Numbered from the stretch's first letter, positions 41,754 to 47,925 are shown. The stretch is 64,000 nucleotides of DNA from Chrysomallon squamiferum (GCA_012295275.1 CM022676.1:5544687-5608686), one strand, 5' to 3'. Notes: a model not told the origin generated them from the letters alone. Made by a program: numbers and translations.

Positions 41754-41955
41754 TGATTAAGTATGTTGTTAAAAAAAATATTCATCATAAATCTTTTTTT
41801 TTATTATTTCATTTGTTTCATTCCAATCATTATTATTATTATTATTGTTAATTGTTGTTAATATTCATCACAGACCTTTTTTTCTAATTTTTATTATAGA
41901 TGCATCTTCTATTATGAAATCATCATCAGTTTTCTACACACTAACAGTTTTGTAA
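1..41955 (+). CDS. Giant multi-exon gene: tandem Ig-like modules with Thr/Pro-rich linkers (5' end missing)
   Basis: About 67 exons were read by eye from AG/GT borders and an unbroken reading phase. Twenty-two exons of 285-306 nt each encode one module, and 44 short exons encode linkers. Every phased intron is phase 1. Each module carries C-x5-C at about residues 44-50 (numbering of the module at 3622) and H-x-G-x-W-x8-S-N at about 78-92. The stretch T-L-E-I-P-x-F before H-S-G-T-W resembles strands E-F of an Ig domain, but with Trp where Ig has Tyr and no Cys after it. Many N-x-S/T sites (N-T-S, N-I-T, N-V-T) suggest an extracellular product. About 2,900 codons are in the window. No transmembrane segment was seen. 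The signal peptide and first exons lie upstream. Two linker exons carry frameshifts. The family is unnamed to me; the exon structure is strong, the fold is inference. Confidence 0.8.
568..630 (+). CDS. Linker exon B, copy 1
   Basis: This is a 63-nt symmetric phase-1 exon between a T-rich tract ending TTGATAG and GTATGT. It encodes a Thr-rich peptide beginning P-I-P-R-T-T-K-S. The intron after it is about 690 nt with no other feature seen. Confidence 0.75.
1319..1366 (+). CDS. Linker exon C, copy 1
   Basis: This is a 48-nt phase 1-1 exon after CTTTGACAG and before GTAAGA. It encodes ETTVKKLTLSTPQPES. The frame is intact, unlike copy 2. Confidence 0.75.
1665..1970 (+). CDS. Ig-like module d1 (D type)
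   Basis: This 306-nt phase 1-1 exon lies after TTTGCAG and before GTAATT. It encodes P-I-G-I-L-S at the start, then P-F-V-L-T-Y-T, C-x5-C in GYCLKGKSC, V-L-T-L-E-I-P, and HTGFW-x8-SN. There is an N-H-T glycosylation site just before the Trp. D-type modules alternate with H-type modules in the duplicated block. The first internal Met is late, so Met-start ORF searches miss most of this exon. Confidence 0.88.
2261..2281 (+). CDS. Linker exon E, copy 1
   Basis: This is a 21-nt phase 1-1 micro-exon encoding TLPPLLT, after GATTTTAAG and before GTAAGT. It is conserved in all four copies, including the diverged one at 16378, which supports it as real. Confidence 0.72.
2599..2619 (+). CDS. Linker exon F, copy 1
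   Basis: This is a 21-nt phase 1-1 micro-exon encoding QRRTTTT, after GGAAACAG and before GTGAGT. It is conserved in all copies (24 nt in the diverged copy at 16813). Confidence 0.72.
3081..3107 (+). CDS. Linker exon G, copy 1
   Basis: This is a 27-nt phase 1-1 exon encoding EAPMTTPEP, after a (TTA)n tract and CATTTCCCAG, and before GTAAGT. Confidence 0.75.
3622..3924 (+). CDS. Ig-like module d2 (H type)
   Basis: This 303-nt phase 1-1 exon lies after TTTGTTTACAG and before GTAAGT. Key residues are G3-V4-L5-S6, F16-V-L-T-Y20, C44 and C50 (GSCARRYFC), T67-L-E-I-P71 and HSGKW (H78, W82) followed by eight residues and SN. N26-T-S is a glycosylation site. The upstream in-frame ATG at 3600 lies in the intron and is not taken as a start, because the splice acceptor and the homologous exons define the border. 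Confidence 0.9.
4131..4166 (+). CDS. Linker exon I, copy 1
   Basis: This is a 36-nt phase 1-1 exon encoding NIAKPPPLPTQS, after TTTTTAACAG and before GTAAGT. It is a Pro-rich hinge directly after the H module. Confidence 0.8.
4593..4730 (+). CDS. Linker exon A, copy 2
   Basis: This is a 138-nt phase 1-1 exon after TTTCACCAG and before GTAAGT, and the longest linker in the gene. Its 46 codons are dominated by Thr, Pro, Gln, Lys and Ser, for example STQAPPTSEATRPEQKQTT. It probably forms an extended, possibly O-glycosylated stalk. Confidence 0.85.
5187..5249 (+). CDS. Linker exon B, copy 2
   Basis: This 63-nt phase 1-1 exon is identical in sequence to copy 1, between TTGATAG and GTATGT. Confidence 0.75.
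5989..6035 (+). pseudogene. Linker exon C, copy 2, frameshifted (47 nt)
   Basis: The exon is one base shorter than its 48-nt counterparts: the A run after CAGTG has five A where copies 1, 3 and 4 have six. Splice sites are intact. If spliced in, the phase changes and the next exon (6333) meets TGA after about 19 codons. Skipping this exon would keep the frame. A sequencing error in a homopolymer is possible. Confidence 0.7.
6333..6638 (+). CDS. Ig-like module d3 (D type)
   Basis: This 306-nt phase 1-1 exon differs from d1 by a few residues (for example S for N before GWSQ and YKENI for LNENI). C-x5-C and HTGFW-x8-SN are intact. Confidence 0.88.
6929..6949 (+). CDS. Linker exon E, copy 2
   Basis: This is a 21-nt phase 1-1 exon encoding TLPPLLT, before GTAAGT. 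The last base is A instead of C. Confidence 0.7.
7267..7287 (+). CDS. Linker exon F, copy 2
   Basis: This is a 21-nt phase 1-1 exon encoding QRRTTTT, between GGAAACAG and GTGAGT. Confidence 0.7.
7753..7779 (+). CDS. Linker exon G, copy 2
   Basis: This is a 27-nt phase 1-1 exon encoding EAPMTTPEP, identical to copy 1. Confidence 0.75.
8294..8596 (+). CDS. Ig-like module d4 (H type)
   Basis: This 303-nt phase 1-1 exon differs from d2 at two residues (V for I after KGY, V for L before HSGKW). All signature residues are kept. Confidence 0.9.
8798..8833 (+). CDS. Linker exon I, copy 2
   Basis: This is a 36-nt phase 1-1 exon encoding NIAKPPPLPTQS, before GTAAGT. Confidence 0.8.
9262..9398 (+). 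pseudogene. Linker exon A, copy 3, frameshifted (137 nt)
   Basis: One A is missing from the run after CCTGAAC (four A instead of five). From there the frame shifts and reaches TAA within the exon. Both splice sites are intact and the rest matches copies 2 and 4. Either the exon is now skipped, or the unit is non-functional, or the base was lost in sequencing. Confidence 0.75.
9857..9919 (+). CDS. Linker exon B, copy 3
   Basis: This 63-nt phase 1-1 exon is identical to copies 1 and 2. Its polypyrimidine tract is slightly altered. Confidence 0.75.
10659..10706 (+). CDS. Linker exon C, copy 3
   Basis: This is a 48-nt phase 1-1 exon with six A in the run, so the frame is intact. It encodes GTTVKKLTLSTPQPES. 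Confidence 0.75.
11004..11309 (+). CDS. Ig-like module d5 (D type)
   Basis: This 306-nt phase 1-1 exon is close to d3 (YKENI) but has N before GWSQ as in d1. The signature is intact. Confidence 0.88.
11600..11620 (+). CDS. Linker exon E, copy 3
   Basis: This is a 21-nt phase 1-1 exon encoding TLPPLLT, before GTAAGT. Confidence 0.7.
11938..11958 (+). CDS. Linker exon F, copy 3
   Basis: This is a 21-nt phase 1-1 exon encoding QRRTTTS (one substitution relative to copies 1 and 2). Confidence 0.7.
12424..12450 (+). CDS. Linker exon G, copy 3
   Basis: This is a 27-nt phase 1-1 exon encoding EAPMTTPEP. Confidence 0.75.
12967..13269 (+). CDS. Ig-like module d6 (H type)
   Basis: This 303-nt phase 1-1 exon has the same protein as d2 apart from V for L before HSGKW. 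The signature and the N-T-S site are intact. Confidence 0.9.
13476..13511 (+). CDS. Linker exon I, copy 3
   Basis: This is a 36-nt phase 1-1 exon, NIAKPPPLPTKS. The donor is GTAGGT instead of GTAAGT. Confidence 0.75.
13938..14075 (+). CDS. Linker exon A, copy 4
   Basis: This 138-nt phase 1-1 exon has an intact frame, with the five-A run present. The peptide is as in copy 2 with E to K and R to Q changes. Confidence 0.85.
14534..14596 (+). CDS. Linker exon B, copy 4
   Basis: This is a 63-nt phase 1-1 exon after TTGATAG and before GTACGT, with a few substitutions relative to copies 1-3. Confidence 0.72.
15320..15367 (+). CDS. Linker exon C, copy 4
   Basis: This is a 48-nt phase 1-1 exon encoding ETTVKKLTLSTPQPES, with an intact frame. 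Confidence 0.75.
15665..15970 (+). CDS. Ig-like module d7 (D type)
   Basis: This 306-nt phase 1-1 exon is the most diverged D module (GYCLKGMSC, LKGNIL, NAGKLSN), with the signature intact. It is the last exon before the duplication border near 15985. Confidence 0.88.
16378..16398 (+). CDS. Linker exon E, diverged copy
   Basis: This is a 21-nt phase 1-1 exon encoding TLPPLST, after TTTCAAG and before GTAAGT. It lies in the older half-unit, where the introns no longer match copies 1-3. Confidence 0.7.
16813..16836 (+). CDS. Linker exon F, diverged copy
   Basis: This is a 24-nt phase 1-1 exon encoding QRQRTTTT, one codon longer than its counterparts, between GGAAACAG and GTGAGT. Confidence 0.7.
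17138..17164 (+). CDS. Linker exon G, diverged copy
   Basis: This is a 27-nt phase 1-1 exon encoding EEPLTTLTS, after CATCACCAG and before GTAAGT. Confidence 0.7.
17394..17422. repeat. (ATGT)n microsatellite
   Basis: This is a tetranucleotide run in the intron before module d8. It lengthens the apparent open frame upstream of that exon but is not taken as coding. Confidence 0.9.
17529..17831 (+). CDS. Ig-like module d8 (H type, diverged)
   Basis: This 303-nt phase 1-1 exon lies after TTTGTTATAG and before GTGAAG. It is similar to d2 (HSGKW-x8-SN, N-T-S) but has GSCAPKYFC and an added YNITRQ glycosylation site. It shows what the ancestral H module looked like before the recent amplification. 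Confidence 0.88.
18094..18129 (+). CDS. Linker exon I, diverged copy
   Basis: This is a 36-nt phase 1-1 exon encoding NIPPPPPLPTQP, after TTCCCTCAG and before GTAAGT. It is more Pro-rich than its recent copies. Confidence 0.8.
18130..18998 (+). other. Intron, no feature apart from a poly-A run
   Basis: AT-rich intron of 869 nt with a poly-A run near 18353-18374. No further exon with both splice sites and phase 1 was found. Confidence 0.6.
18999..19073 (+). CDS. Linker exon, A-like (25 codons)
   Basis: This 75-nt phase 1-1 exon lies after GACTTCAG and before GTAAGT. The peptide includes TQPTQWPSEEATKQTS, which resembles the STQ..TSEATRPEQKQTT part of exon A and suggests common origin. Confidence 0.8.
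19227..19315 (+). pseudogene. Decayed linker exon candidate
   Basis: After TTGCTTTTCAG the phase-1 frame reads ELAQMSQEATKFATKAN, which resembles the other linkers. No GT donor in the right phase follows before TAA. It is probably an exon remnant that lost its 5' splice site. It could also be an alternative terminal exon. Confidence 0.4.
19716..20012 (+). CDS. Ig-like module d9
   Basis: This 297-nt phase 1-1 exon lies after a (TTA)n/poly-T tract and TACAG, and before GTAAGT. It contains SGVLT, FFTYKKH, AVCSPNLTC (C-x5-C, with an N-L-T site), AAYMEIPDYD and HSGIW-x8-SN. It forms a subgroup with d10 and d11: Y-x-E/Q-I replaces V-T-L-E-I. Confidence 0.87.
20927..20992 (+). CDS. Linker exon (22 codons)
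   Basis: This 66-nt phase 1-1 exon lies after CATCACCAG and before GTAAGT. The peptide PTETPKPSSTEAEKQPKDGQ is Pro/Glu/Lys-rich. The intron before it (20013-20926) shows no other feature. Confidence 0.8.
21376..21660 (+). CDS. Ig-like module d10
   Basis: This 285-nt phase 1-1 exon is the shortest module. It lies after AATTTGCAG and before GTAAGT. It contains SPGVLS, KYTKH, AICKPNLPC, TVYLQIPRFD and HGGTW-x8-SN. It is closest to d9 and d11. Confidence 0.87.
22696..22734 (+). CDS. Linker exon (13 codons)
   Basis: This 39-nt phase 1-1 exon, SSIETTTEPTQPT, lies after TTACATCAG and before GTATGT. The preceding intron of about 1 kb is AT-rich, without other features. Confidence 0.78.
23072..23359 (+). 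CDS. Ig-like module d11
   Basis: This 288-nt phase 1-1 exon lies after CACTTTCAG and before GTGAGA. It contains GPGILS, FTYKKHKK, GICIPLSAC, TYMQISKYD and HSGTW-x8-SN. With d9 and d10 it makes a tandem subfamily spaced about 1.7 kb apart. Confidence 0.87.
23360..24700 (+). other. Long intron, no feature seen
   Basis: AT-rich intron of 1341 nt with short poly-T and (TTA) runs. No module signature and no symmetric exon were found on either strand. Confidence 0.6.
24701..24763 (+). CDS. Linker exon (21 codons)
   Basis: This 63-nt phase 1-1 exon lies after TTCTTTCACAG and before GTAGGT. The peptide includes APSTREETKQPTQTPSV. Confidence 0.78.
24876..24918. repeat. (TA)n microsatellite
   Basis: About 20 TA units in an intron. 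Confidence 0.95.
25424..25525 (+). CDS. Linker exon (34 codons) with internal repeat
   Basis: This 102-nt phase 1-1 exon lies after TTAATATCAG and before GTAAGC. The peptide carries a repeated S-T-E-(I/V) element (ASTEIPVSASTEVSIPGS) and ends SWQPSEINAT. Confidence 0.78.
25556..25800. repeat. (TTTA)n then (TTA)n microsatellites
   Basis: A TTTA run at about 25556-25640 is followed by imperfect TTA/TCA repeats up to the acceptor of module d12. Confidence 0.9.
25826..26125 (+). CDS. Ig-like module d12
   Basis: This 300-nt phase 1-1 exon lies after TATTATTGCAG and before GTAAGT. It contains PGIL, PLLITYK, GTCSFEHPC, IITLEIFSFD (F in place of the usual P) and HSGTW-x8-SN, ending RRPF. Confidence 0.88.
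26891..26929 (+). CDS. Linker exon (13 codons), weak acceptor
   Basis: This 39-nt phase 1-1 exon, RWIEMSIDGLIER, lies before GTAAGT. The acceptor AAAACAACAG has a poor pyrimidine tract, and the peptide is not Thr/Pro-rich. Confidence 0.55.
27390..27686 (+). CDS. Ig-like module d13
   Basis: This 297-nt phase 1-1 exon lies after TCTGTTTGTAG and before GTGAGT. It contains VGFLS, LLFTYTK, GTCVPDKLC, an N-K-T site, TVTLEIPHF and HSGIW-x8-SN. It is joined directly to d14 with no linker exon seen between them. Confidence 0.88.
28020..28072. repeat. (TA)n/(CA)n microsatellite
   Basis: TATATATA passes into imperfect CA repeats in the intron between d13 and d14. Confidence 0.9.
28244..28543 (+). CDS. 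Ig-like module d14
   Basis: This 300-nt phase 1-1 exon lies after CATATTTACAG and before GTAAGT. It contains VTGILS, FILTYTR, GLCYKTYPC, VITLKIPSFD and HSGTW-x8-SN. Confidence 0.88.
28846..28890 (+). CDS. Linker exon (15 codons)
   Basis: This 45-nt phase 1-1 exon, LKAPQPPVEGGGTTL, lies after GACAAACAG and before GTAAGT. It has a Gly-rich core. Confidence 0.72.
29794..29826 (+). CDS. Linker exon (11 codons)
   Basis: This 33-nt phase 1-1 exon, KTPEGFLPKSK, lies after TTGAACACCAG and before GTGAGT. The 903-nt intron before it holds nothing else I can support. Confidence 0.7.
30332..30631 (+). CDS. Ig-like module d15
   Basis: This 300-nt phase 1-1 exon lies after TTGATTTCTAG and before GTAAGT. 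It contains LGYIS, LVLTYTT, GSCYFAHPC, a YNITRQ glycosylation site, IITLEIPSFE and HSGTW-x8-SN. Confidence 0.88.
31151..31183 (+). CDS. Linker exon (11 codons)
   Basis: This 33-nt phase 1-1 exon, LEGQTVPPEQR, lies after ATTATTTTCAG and before GTATGT. Confidence 0.72.
31600..31685. repeat. (TTA)n microsatellite
   Basis: Imperfect TTA/TCA repeats become a pure run at about 31634-31685, in an intron. Confidence 0.95.
31932..32228 (+). CDS. Ig-like module d16 (divergent)
   Basis: This 297-nt phase 1-1 exon lies after TTTATTTACAG and before GTAAAT. C-x5-C (ASCYPGYPC) and HAGTW-x8-SN are kept. The E-strand is VIHVWFNKF instead of V-T-L-E-I-P-x-F, and the start is VGILKLG. It is the most divergent module of the + gene. 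Confidence 0.85.
32283..32512. repeat. (TTTA)n/(TTTTA)n tract ending in poly-T
   Basis: About 230 nt of TTTA and TTTTA repeats run into a T run, all within the intron after d16. Confidence 0.95.
32735..33034 (+). CDS. Ig-like module d17
   Basis: This 300-nt phase 1-1 exon lies after ATATTTGCAG and before GTAAGT. It contains VGLFS, PLVFTYTR, GTCMSRSPC, VVTLEIPQFD and HKGSW-x8-SN. No linker separates it from d16 or d18. Confidence 0.88.
33260..33559 (+). CDS. Ig-like module d18
   Basis: This 300-nt phase 1-1 exon lies after TTTGTAG and before GTAAGT. It contains no ATG, so Met-start ORF searches miss it. It has VGTLS, PLVLTYK, GICYPRFQC, FNITRQ, VITSEIPLFD and HAGLW-x8-SN. The intron from d17 (225 nt) is the shortest in the gene. 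Confidence 0.88.
34155..34196 (+). CDS. Linker exon (14 codons)
   Basis: This 42-nt phase 1-1 exon, RTKPKETIGRPHSQ, lies after TTTAAACCAG and before GTAAGT. It is basic in character. Confidence 0.75.
34327..34629 (+). CDS. Ig-like module d19
   Basis: This 303-nt phase 1-1 exon lies after CATTTTGTAG and before GTAAGT. It contains VGILT, PFILTYSK, AKCDPEQDC, a FNVSK site, VITLVIPSFN and HKGKW-x8-SN. Confidence 0.88.
35100..35148. repeat. (GT)n microsatellite
   Basis: A pure GT run of nearly 50 nt in the intron upstream of the 35196 linker. Confidence 0.95.
35196..35219 (+). CDS. Linker micro-exon (8 codons)
   Basis: This 24-nt phase 1-1 exon, SPLEIVTN, lies after ACACATCAAG and before GTGAGT. 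Confidence 0.65.
35864..36166 (+). CDS. Ig-like module d20
   Basis: This 303-nt phase 1-1 exon lies after TTTTCTTCTAG and before GTAAGT. It contains DSGILS, PFVLEYSK, GSCRPSEPC, FNVTRQ, LVTLEIPEFN and HVGIW-x8-SN. There is an extra Cys at residue 7 (SCLT), so it has an odd number of cysteines. Confidence 0.88.
36962..37000 (+). CDS. Linker exon (13 codons)
   Basis: This 39-nt phase 1-1 exon, ETADEAKPWKQTR, lies after TTCTATCTTAG and before GTAAGC. Confidence 0.75.
37265..37570 (+). CDS. Ig-like module d21
   Basis: This 306-nt phase 1-1 exon lies after TTCACTTACAG and before GTGAGT. It contains EIGVLT, PFVFTYT, GTCEPVGPC, TISLGIDSFD and HSGTW-x8-SN, with N-N-T-S just before the SN pair. Confidence 0.88.
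37571..39025 (+). other. Longest intron of the + gene
   Basis: This 1455-nt intron has a (TAA)n run at about 37825-37900 and further A-rich repeats at about 38575-38645. No additional exon was supported. Confidence 0.6.
37825..37900. repeat. (TAA)n microsatellite
   Basis: About 25 uninterrupted TAA units; long Asn- or Tyr-type reading frames here are artefacts. Confidence 0.95.
39026..39061 (+). CDS. Linker exon (12 codons)
   Basis: This 36-nt phase 1-1 exon, RVDGSFETGQVP, lies after CCTTTCTCAG and before GTAAGA. It is not Thr-rich. Confidence 0.7.
39184..39210 (+). CDS. Linker micro-exon (9 codons)
   Basis: This 27-nt phase 1-1 exon, GALNQWTEE, lies after AATTATTACAG and before GTAATA. 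The intron before it is only 122 nt. Confidence 0.65.
39600..39648. repeat. (CATA)n microsatellite
   Basis: About 12 tetranucleotide units just upstream of the acidic linker exon. Confidence 0.95.
39684..39749 (+). CDS. Acidic linker exon (22 codons)
   Basis: This 66-nt phase 1-1 exon lies after ATGTTTACAG. The peptide is a Glu/Val repeat, as in EVEEVEEREVEGMEEVENIE, unlike the Thr/Pro linkers. The donor is GTCAGT, which is not ideal but restores phase 1 for module d22. Confidence 0.6.
40242..40277. repeat. (CT)n microsatellite
   Basis: This run ends in CAG and is followed five bases later by GTAAGT, about 35 nt upstream of the d22 acceptor. Confidence 0.95.
40320..40619 (+). CDS. Ig-like module d22 (last of the + gene)
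   Basis: This 300-nt phase 1-1 exon lies after TTTCGTTGCAG and before GTAAGC. It contains VGVLS, PFILQYRK, GSCYPEYPC, ILMEVPEFD and HKGTW-x8-SN. Confidence 0.88.
41442..41453 (+). CDS. 12-nt micro-exon
   Basis: This phase 1-1 micro-exon, RKEN, lies after a 17-T run and GGAAACAG, and before GTGAGT. It keeps frame between d22 and the terminal exon. It is short enough that the call rests on phase and strong splice sites only. Confidence 0.5.
41900..41955 (+). CDS. Terminal coding exon with stop
   Basis: After TTTTTATTATAG the phase-1 frame reads DASSIMKSSSVFYTLTVL and TAA. The tail is short and only mildly hydrophobic, too weak for a clear membrane anchor. A small-residue run (SSS) before VFYTLTVL leaves a marginal GPI signal possible. 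The stop overlaps a donor-like GTAAGA at 41952, so a phase-2 continuation is the alternative. Confidence 0.5.
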
Positions 41956-42538
41956 GAACAGATTTTCTTCTTTTTTACTGTTGCATTTTATTTTTATTTT
42001 ATTCTGCTTTTTATTTATCTTCCATCCATATTTAATTATTACGTTTATGTATTTTTTCCCTACTATTTTGTGTAATTTTGAAATCATTTATGACTTTTGT
42101 TTTGTTTTTTGTTTTTATTTTTTTTATTTTTTATTAATTAATTTTTAACTTTTCAAAGCATTAGGATAATGACATGAAAACTTAATCAGAATTTAGTGAT
42201 TATTTATTTAATTTGTGACAGAATTTAGGTATTTTGGGCATTTAATTCATTTACATTTTACTTTTCTTTTTTTTCTTTTTAATTTGAATTTAAACAAAAT
42301 AATGTTGTTTTTTTTTGTTTTTTTAGTTTTAAAATTATTTGTTTTCCTTATTAATTTTGTTTGTTTTCTGAAATTATTATTAAATTTTTAAAGATATATA
42401 CATTCATATACACAAAAATCTTTGCAAGAGGAAGATAATTCAACACACTACTGCAGATTATATTATAGCACAGCACAAAGCATTATTAGAAAATACATAT
42501 ATATTTAATGTTTCTTTTCTTATTTTGTAATATTTTAT

Positions 42539-42579
<41 letters not shown>

Positions 42580-44300
42580 GTGTTTTGTTGGTTACTTTAC
42601 TTTTACTTAAATAATTTATTTATCTATTTTCAGATTTATTAACATTATTATTACAAACATACAGCTTGTCTGAAGTTTTGGTTTGTATTTGCTAAGCACA
42701 GTTCACTGGGTTTCTTCTGTATGCCCACTCTCACTTTATCTCTATTTATCTTGTATAATTTGTTACTGTTTTCTTGAACATATTTACTGATATTTAAATA
42801 ATAATCAGAGAAAAGTACCTTTTATCCTTTCATATTCATATATCAGACATAGAAGAGGCAGGCTTCTTCATACAATAGTTTAATATCTTCATGTGATGGT
42901 TATTTAATTTATTTTATTTTATTTTATTTTATTTTGTTTTTATTTTGTTTTTTATTTATTTAATTGTTTATTTTATGTTATTTTTATAACATTTTATTTT
43001 GTTATTTTTATTTATTTATTTAATTAAAATATATATATATTTTTTTCATTTATTTAATTATTATTATTTTTATTACATTTTATTTTGGTTTATTTATTTA
43101 ATTTATTTATTTATTTATGTGATTGAAGACGTGTGCTTTACTGACTGAATATTCTGCTGTTACTACGATAACTTTCTCTCACAAGCATTATTAAAAATAC
43201 ACACTTTACTTCTATGTACAAAGCAAAAGAGGCAGGCTTCTTCATGTTTCATACACACAGCTTTTGTTAATTATTTTCTTATGCACGTTACAGTCTATTC
43301 CATATACACCCAAACTGTGATAATTTTATTTTAATTATACTTGTGTAAGTGGGGATAGCAAATGCTAGATGCAGAAGTAGAAATTTATTTAAAAGATGTC
43401 CAAAGATCAGTTCTTAAATTATACAACCTTATTAAAATAAAGAATAATTTTTTCACCTTAAAGAAATGCTGGGCTATTTCTCATTCCAACCTGTTGTTTT
43501 ATTTCTTTGGGATTCTTTGTTGTTAATTGAAAAATAATACGTGTCCTCTAAAGACTGAATGTCAAAAGTAAATTATTCATTGTCTAATTATCTATGAAAC
43601 TAAAAATGAAAACAAACTATCCACATTTATGTTAAGAAAATTACATGCAGTGAAAAACTGGCTGTGCCTTATTCAATATTACTTACACAAGTTGTTCCCC
43701 TTGACTACATTTTAACTGTCAAAAGCGTGAAAAAAGTATGTATTTTTATTTATAATTCAATAAAATGTTTTACAATTCTTCTTGTTGCATTTTCTTCATT
43801 AACTTTTACTAAAATTATTTATTTATTTATTTATTTACTATTGAATGATACTCAACAGCCAGTTTTCTTGTGCTGGGGTGTCATTAAAAATTTATTCTTT
43901 TTAATTTATTTTAATTATTTGTTTATTATTTATTTATTTATGTATTTATTTAAATTATTTGGTATTATTATCTTTTTAATATGCTTATTTTTTCGTACTT
44001 GCATTATAATCGTATTTGTGTAGGAATTTCTAGTACTATTATTAAATAATTACTTCAAAATGTACACTAATTTTTATAAATTATCATTGTAAATATTTAT
44101 TCATTTTTATATATTTATTTATTATTATTTTATTTATTGGTTTTATTTGCTTTTATTAGTAGCAGTAGTAGTAGTTGTTATTTATTTATTTATTTATTTA
44201 ATATATTTTTGACGTAGGCATTTTTTTCTCCAAGACAATCTATCTCAAATTTATCAAATAAAGCTTCAGCGAAAGTTTAGCTGAACTGGCGATTATGTCA
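41956..44300. other. AT-rich 3' flank of the + gene
   Basis: Very AT-rich, with TTA runs (about 42541-42580) and ATTT-rich tracts (about 42905-43130). The first canonical AATAAA I see after the stop is at 43436. No coding exon was supported. Confidence 0.5.
43436..43441 (+). promoter_or_regulatory. Possible polyadenylation signal AATAAA
   Basis: Canonical hexamer about 1.5 kb after the proposed stop. In DNA this AT-rich the motif occurs by chance, so it is only a candidate. Confidence 0.25.
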
Positions 44301-44399
44301 ATGCATTGATACTACTTAAAATAGATACACCATCGATACATGATGTAAAAAGAAAAGAAGAAAATCTTTATCAAAGCAAGAACATCTCCAATCTGTTAC

Positions 44400-44800
44400 A
44401 TCTCATTTTAAGGGCATTAAAGTTGCCGTGATAACACATATCAAACTACAGTCGCACGTCATTCTCAACAAGTGACAAATCAGGTTAACCAATCGTGACT
44501 CACGCTCACAATTACCGCGGAATCCGTGTTCACGTGAGCGGAAATAACGTAAAATCTCGTGAGACGTTCGCGACATGTGAGCATTTGTATGATTGCAGTA
44601 CTGTTTGTCCTTCAATTCCGTTCCTGAAAGATGCACTAATGCCGTTTTCATTTCTTCTTAATCATTTTTTCTCTCTCTCTTTCTCTTACTGTTTTTTTTT
44701 TTTTCTCCTGCCCAATTTCGTGTTGGAAGTGAAGGCAAGTCTTAAGCAGGTTAACCCTGAGTCATTTTCGTTGATTCATGGCGGAGTTATACATCTAATT
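44400..44800. other. CpG-richer non-coding island
   Basis: Several CpG dinucleotides (for example around GACGTTCGCGACATG and ACGTGAGCGG) stand out from the CpG-poor region to the left. No homologous exon or conserved motif was recognised. Confidence 0.35.
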
Positions 44801-46067
<1,267 letters not shown>

Positions 46068-47924
46068 TTCTATTATTAGAAATGCAACTTTATCATTGTG
46101 CTGTAACTCGATTTCTCCTCAGACGTGTATAACAAAAGCAGACGACAATCTGCCCAAATTGTGTTTTCTTTACATTGATCTTCATCGTAGGATTCACTGA
46201 CATTCTGGAAATTACAGTTGGCGAAAAGTGCCATCCGAAACACAAAAACTAAAAATACACATAAATATCTGACAATCAAAATAATTGTTTCAGGAATTGC
46301 AATATATTTTATGTTCTTTTTCCGTCTAATAAAGTTTTATACAATTACTTTTTTCGTTTTTCTTGTTTTTTTGTTTGTGTGGGTTTTTTTTTTTTTTTTT
46401 GTGGGTTTTTTTTGGTTAAATTATTGTTCAGTTTTTCACTCTTTTCTGGTTTTGGTTCCAAATTTGCAGCAGCTAATTCACCATTTTATTAAACATATTA
46501 TTTCTAAAACGTTTTAATAGATTTAATAACTGGAATACATATCAGCCAGCAAACATTTATAAAATAATAATTAAGGAGCTGGCATTGAAAGTGTTTAAAC
46601 GTGTGGAATACGACTATTTTTCAGTTAAATCACTGTAGTGCTTAACCCTTGATATTCAACATGTGTCATCACAGTGTTTGCATTAGCAATTTAATGAAGA
46701 AATATAATGCAGGTAAATTATACCTTTCACCAACAAAGAAAAAAAAACGAGTTATTTCATGACTTACCCGCAGTTCATCACCTGGGTTAATTAGTACGAA
46801 AGGCTACGGGTTTCATTTATAATCTGCTGAATAACAGCATTAGTTATTAAAAATATTGACTGGATCATTGAATACAAATATCTCAATTACTGATACCAGT
46901 GTTCTGTAATTTAGTAACATGCTTTCTTTCAAAGGCCAGTCCAAAAGTCAAGATATAACTTTTCGTTGGAACCCTGATAGATACAAATAATTAAATATTT
47001 CAAATACTTTATACTGTTACATTGCGTTTATAGTTCTATTATCATTATTATTCATTCATTCAAACTTAAGTCATTCACATTATTTTTTTCTTAAGTTGGT
47101 GTCGATTTATGTAAGTTAATAAATTAATTCTGTTTTAGGATTTCGATAAGTGTCATAGAATTAAAAATTTCAGGTTGTTTTTTTTTTCAGTTTTTTTTTT
47201 AACATAAGATTTCAGAATAATAATGAAATGTAATATCGGTTATAATTTATATACTGATTTTTACATCACCTTTTAGCATGAGTTATCTGTGTATTGTCCA
47301 AAAACTTTTAAAATCAACGATATATTTTAGGTTAATTAATACTACCAGAAATAGCATGTCAGTACAGCCTGACCACAAAACCAGCATTCGTTAAAATGGG
47401 TCACTATTATCCTAAAGTTAATAACTAACTAATGTCCGCATCAAAGAACCACAACTCTTCCAGGCGAGTTCTCGTCAAAACCAGTCATGTCTGCTTAATG
47501 CGAAGAATTATTGGTTTAACACGGACAGCGTTGTCCACTTTTTTTTTTTAACACACATCAGAAAGTAATTCTCTCCGTTTACTCCCAGGCTCCAATGTTG
47601 ACAAAATCATCAACGACTCTTGATCCAGTTCCGGTGACATCATCCAGCTTCTTCTGCTACAGAGGCGGAACGTGAGCAAGTCACCAGTATATCCATCAGC
47701 GACATTTCCGGGTTCCAGGTCCCGAATAGATTGCGCGTGAATTATTTCCGCGGAAAAGACACGAACAGTGTGTACCGTTTGTTTCAGGATTATGATCGTG
47801 AATAAAGTTCACTGAATCGAGTCAAGGTCTGAGTTGGTGTGGAAATAATAAATACTAAGAGATGCAGCGTCTCATTTAGGTTAAATGTAAGTTTCGTTGT
47901 CAATGCGAAAGACAATATACTGTT

Positions 47925-47925
<1 letters not shown>
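46068..47925. other. Spacer with a CpG-richer part
   Basis: Unremarkable AT-rich DNA to about 47380, then a less AT-rich, CpG-containing part at about 47400-47830. No coding exon with the module signature was found on either strand. Confidence 0.45.
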
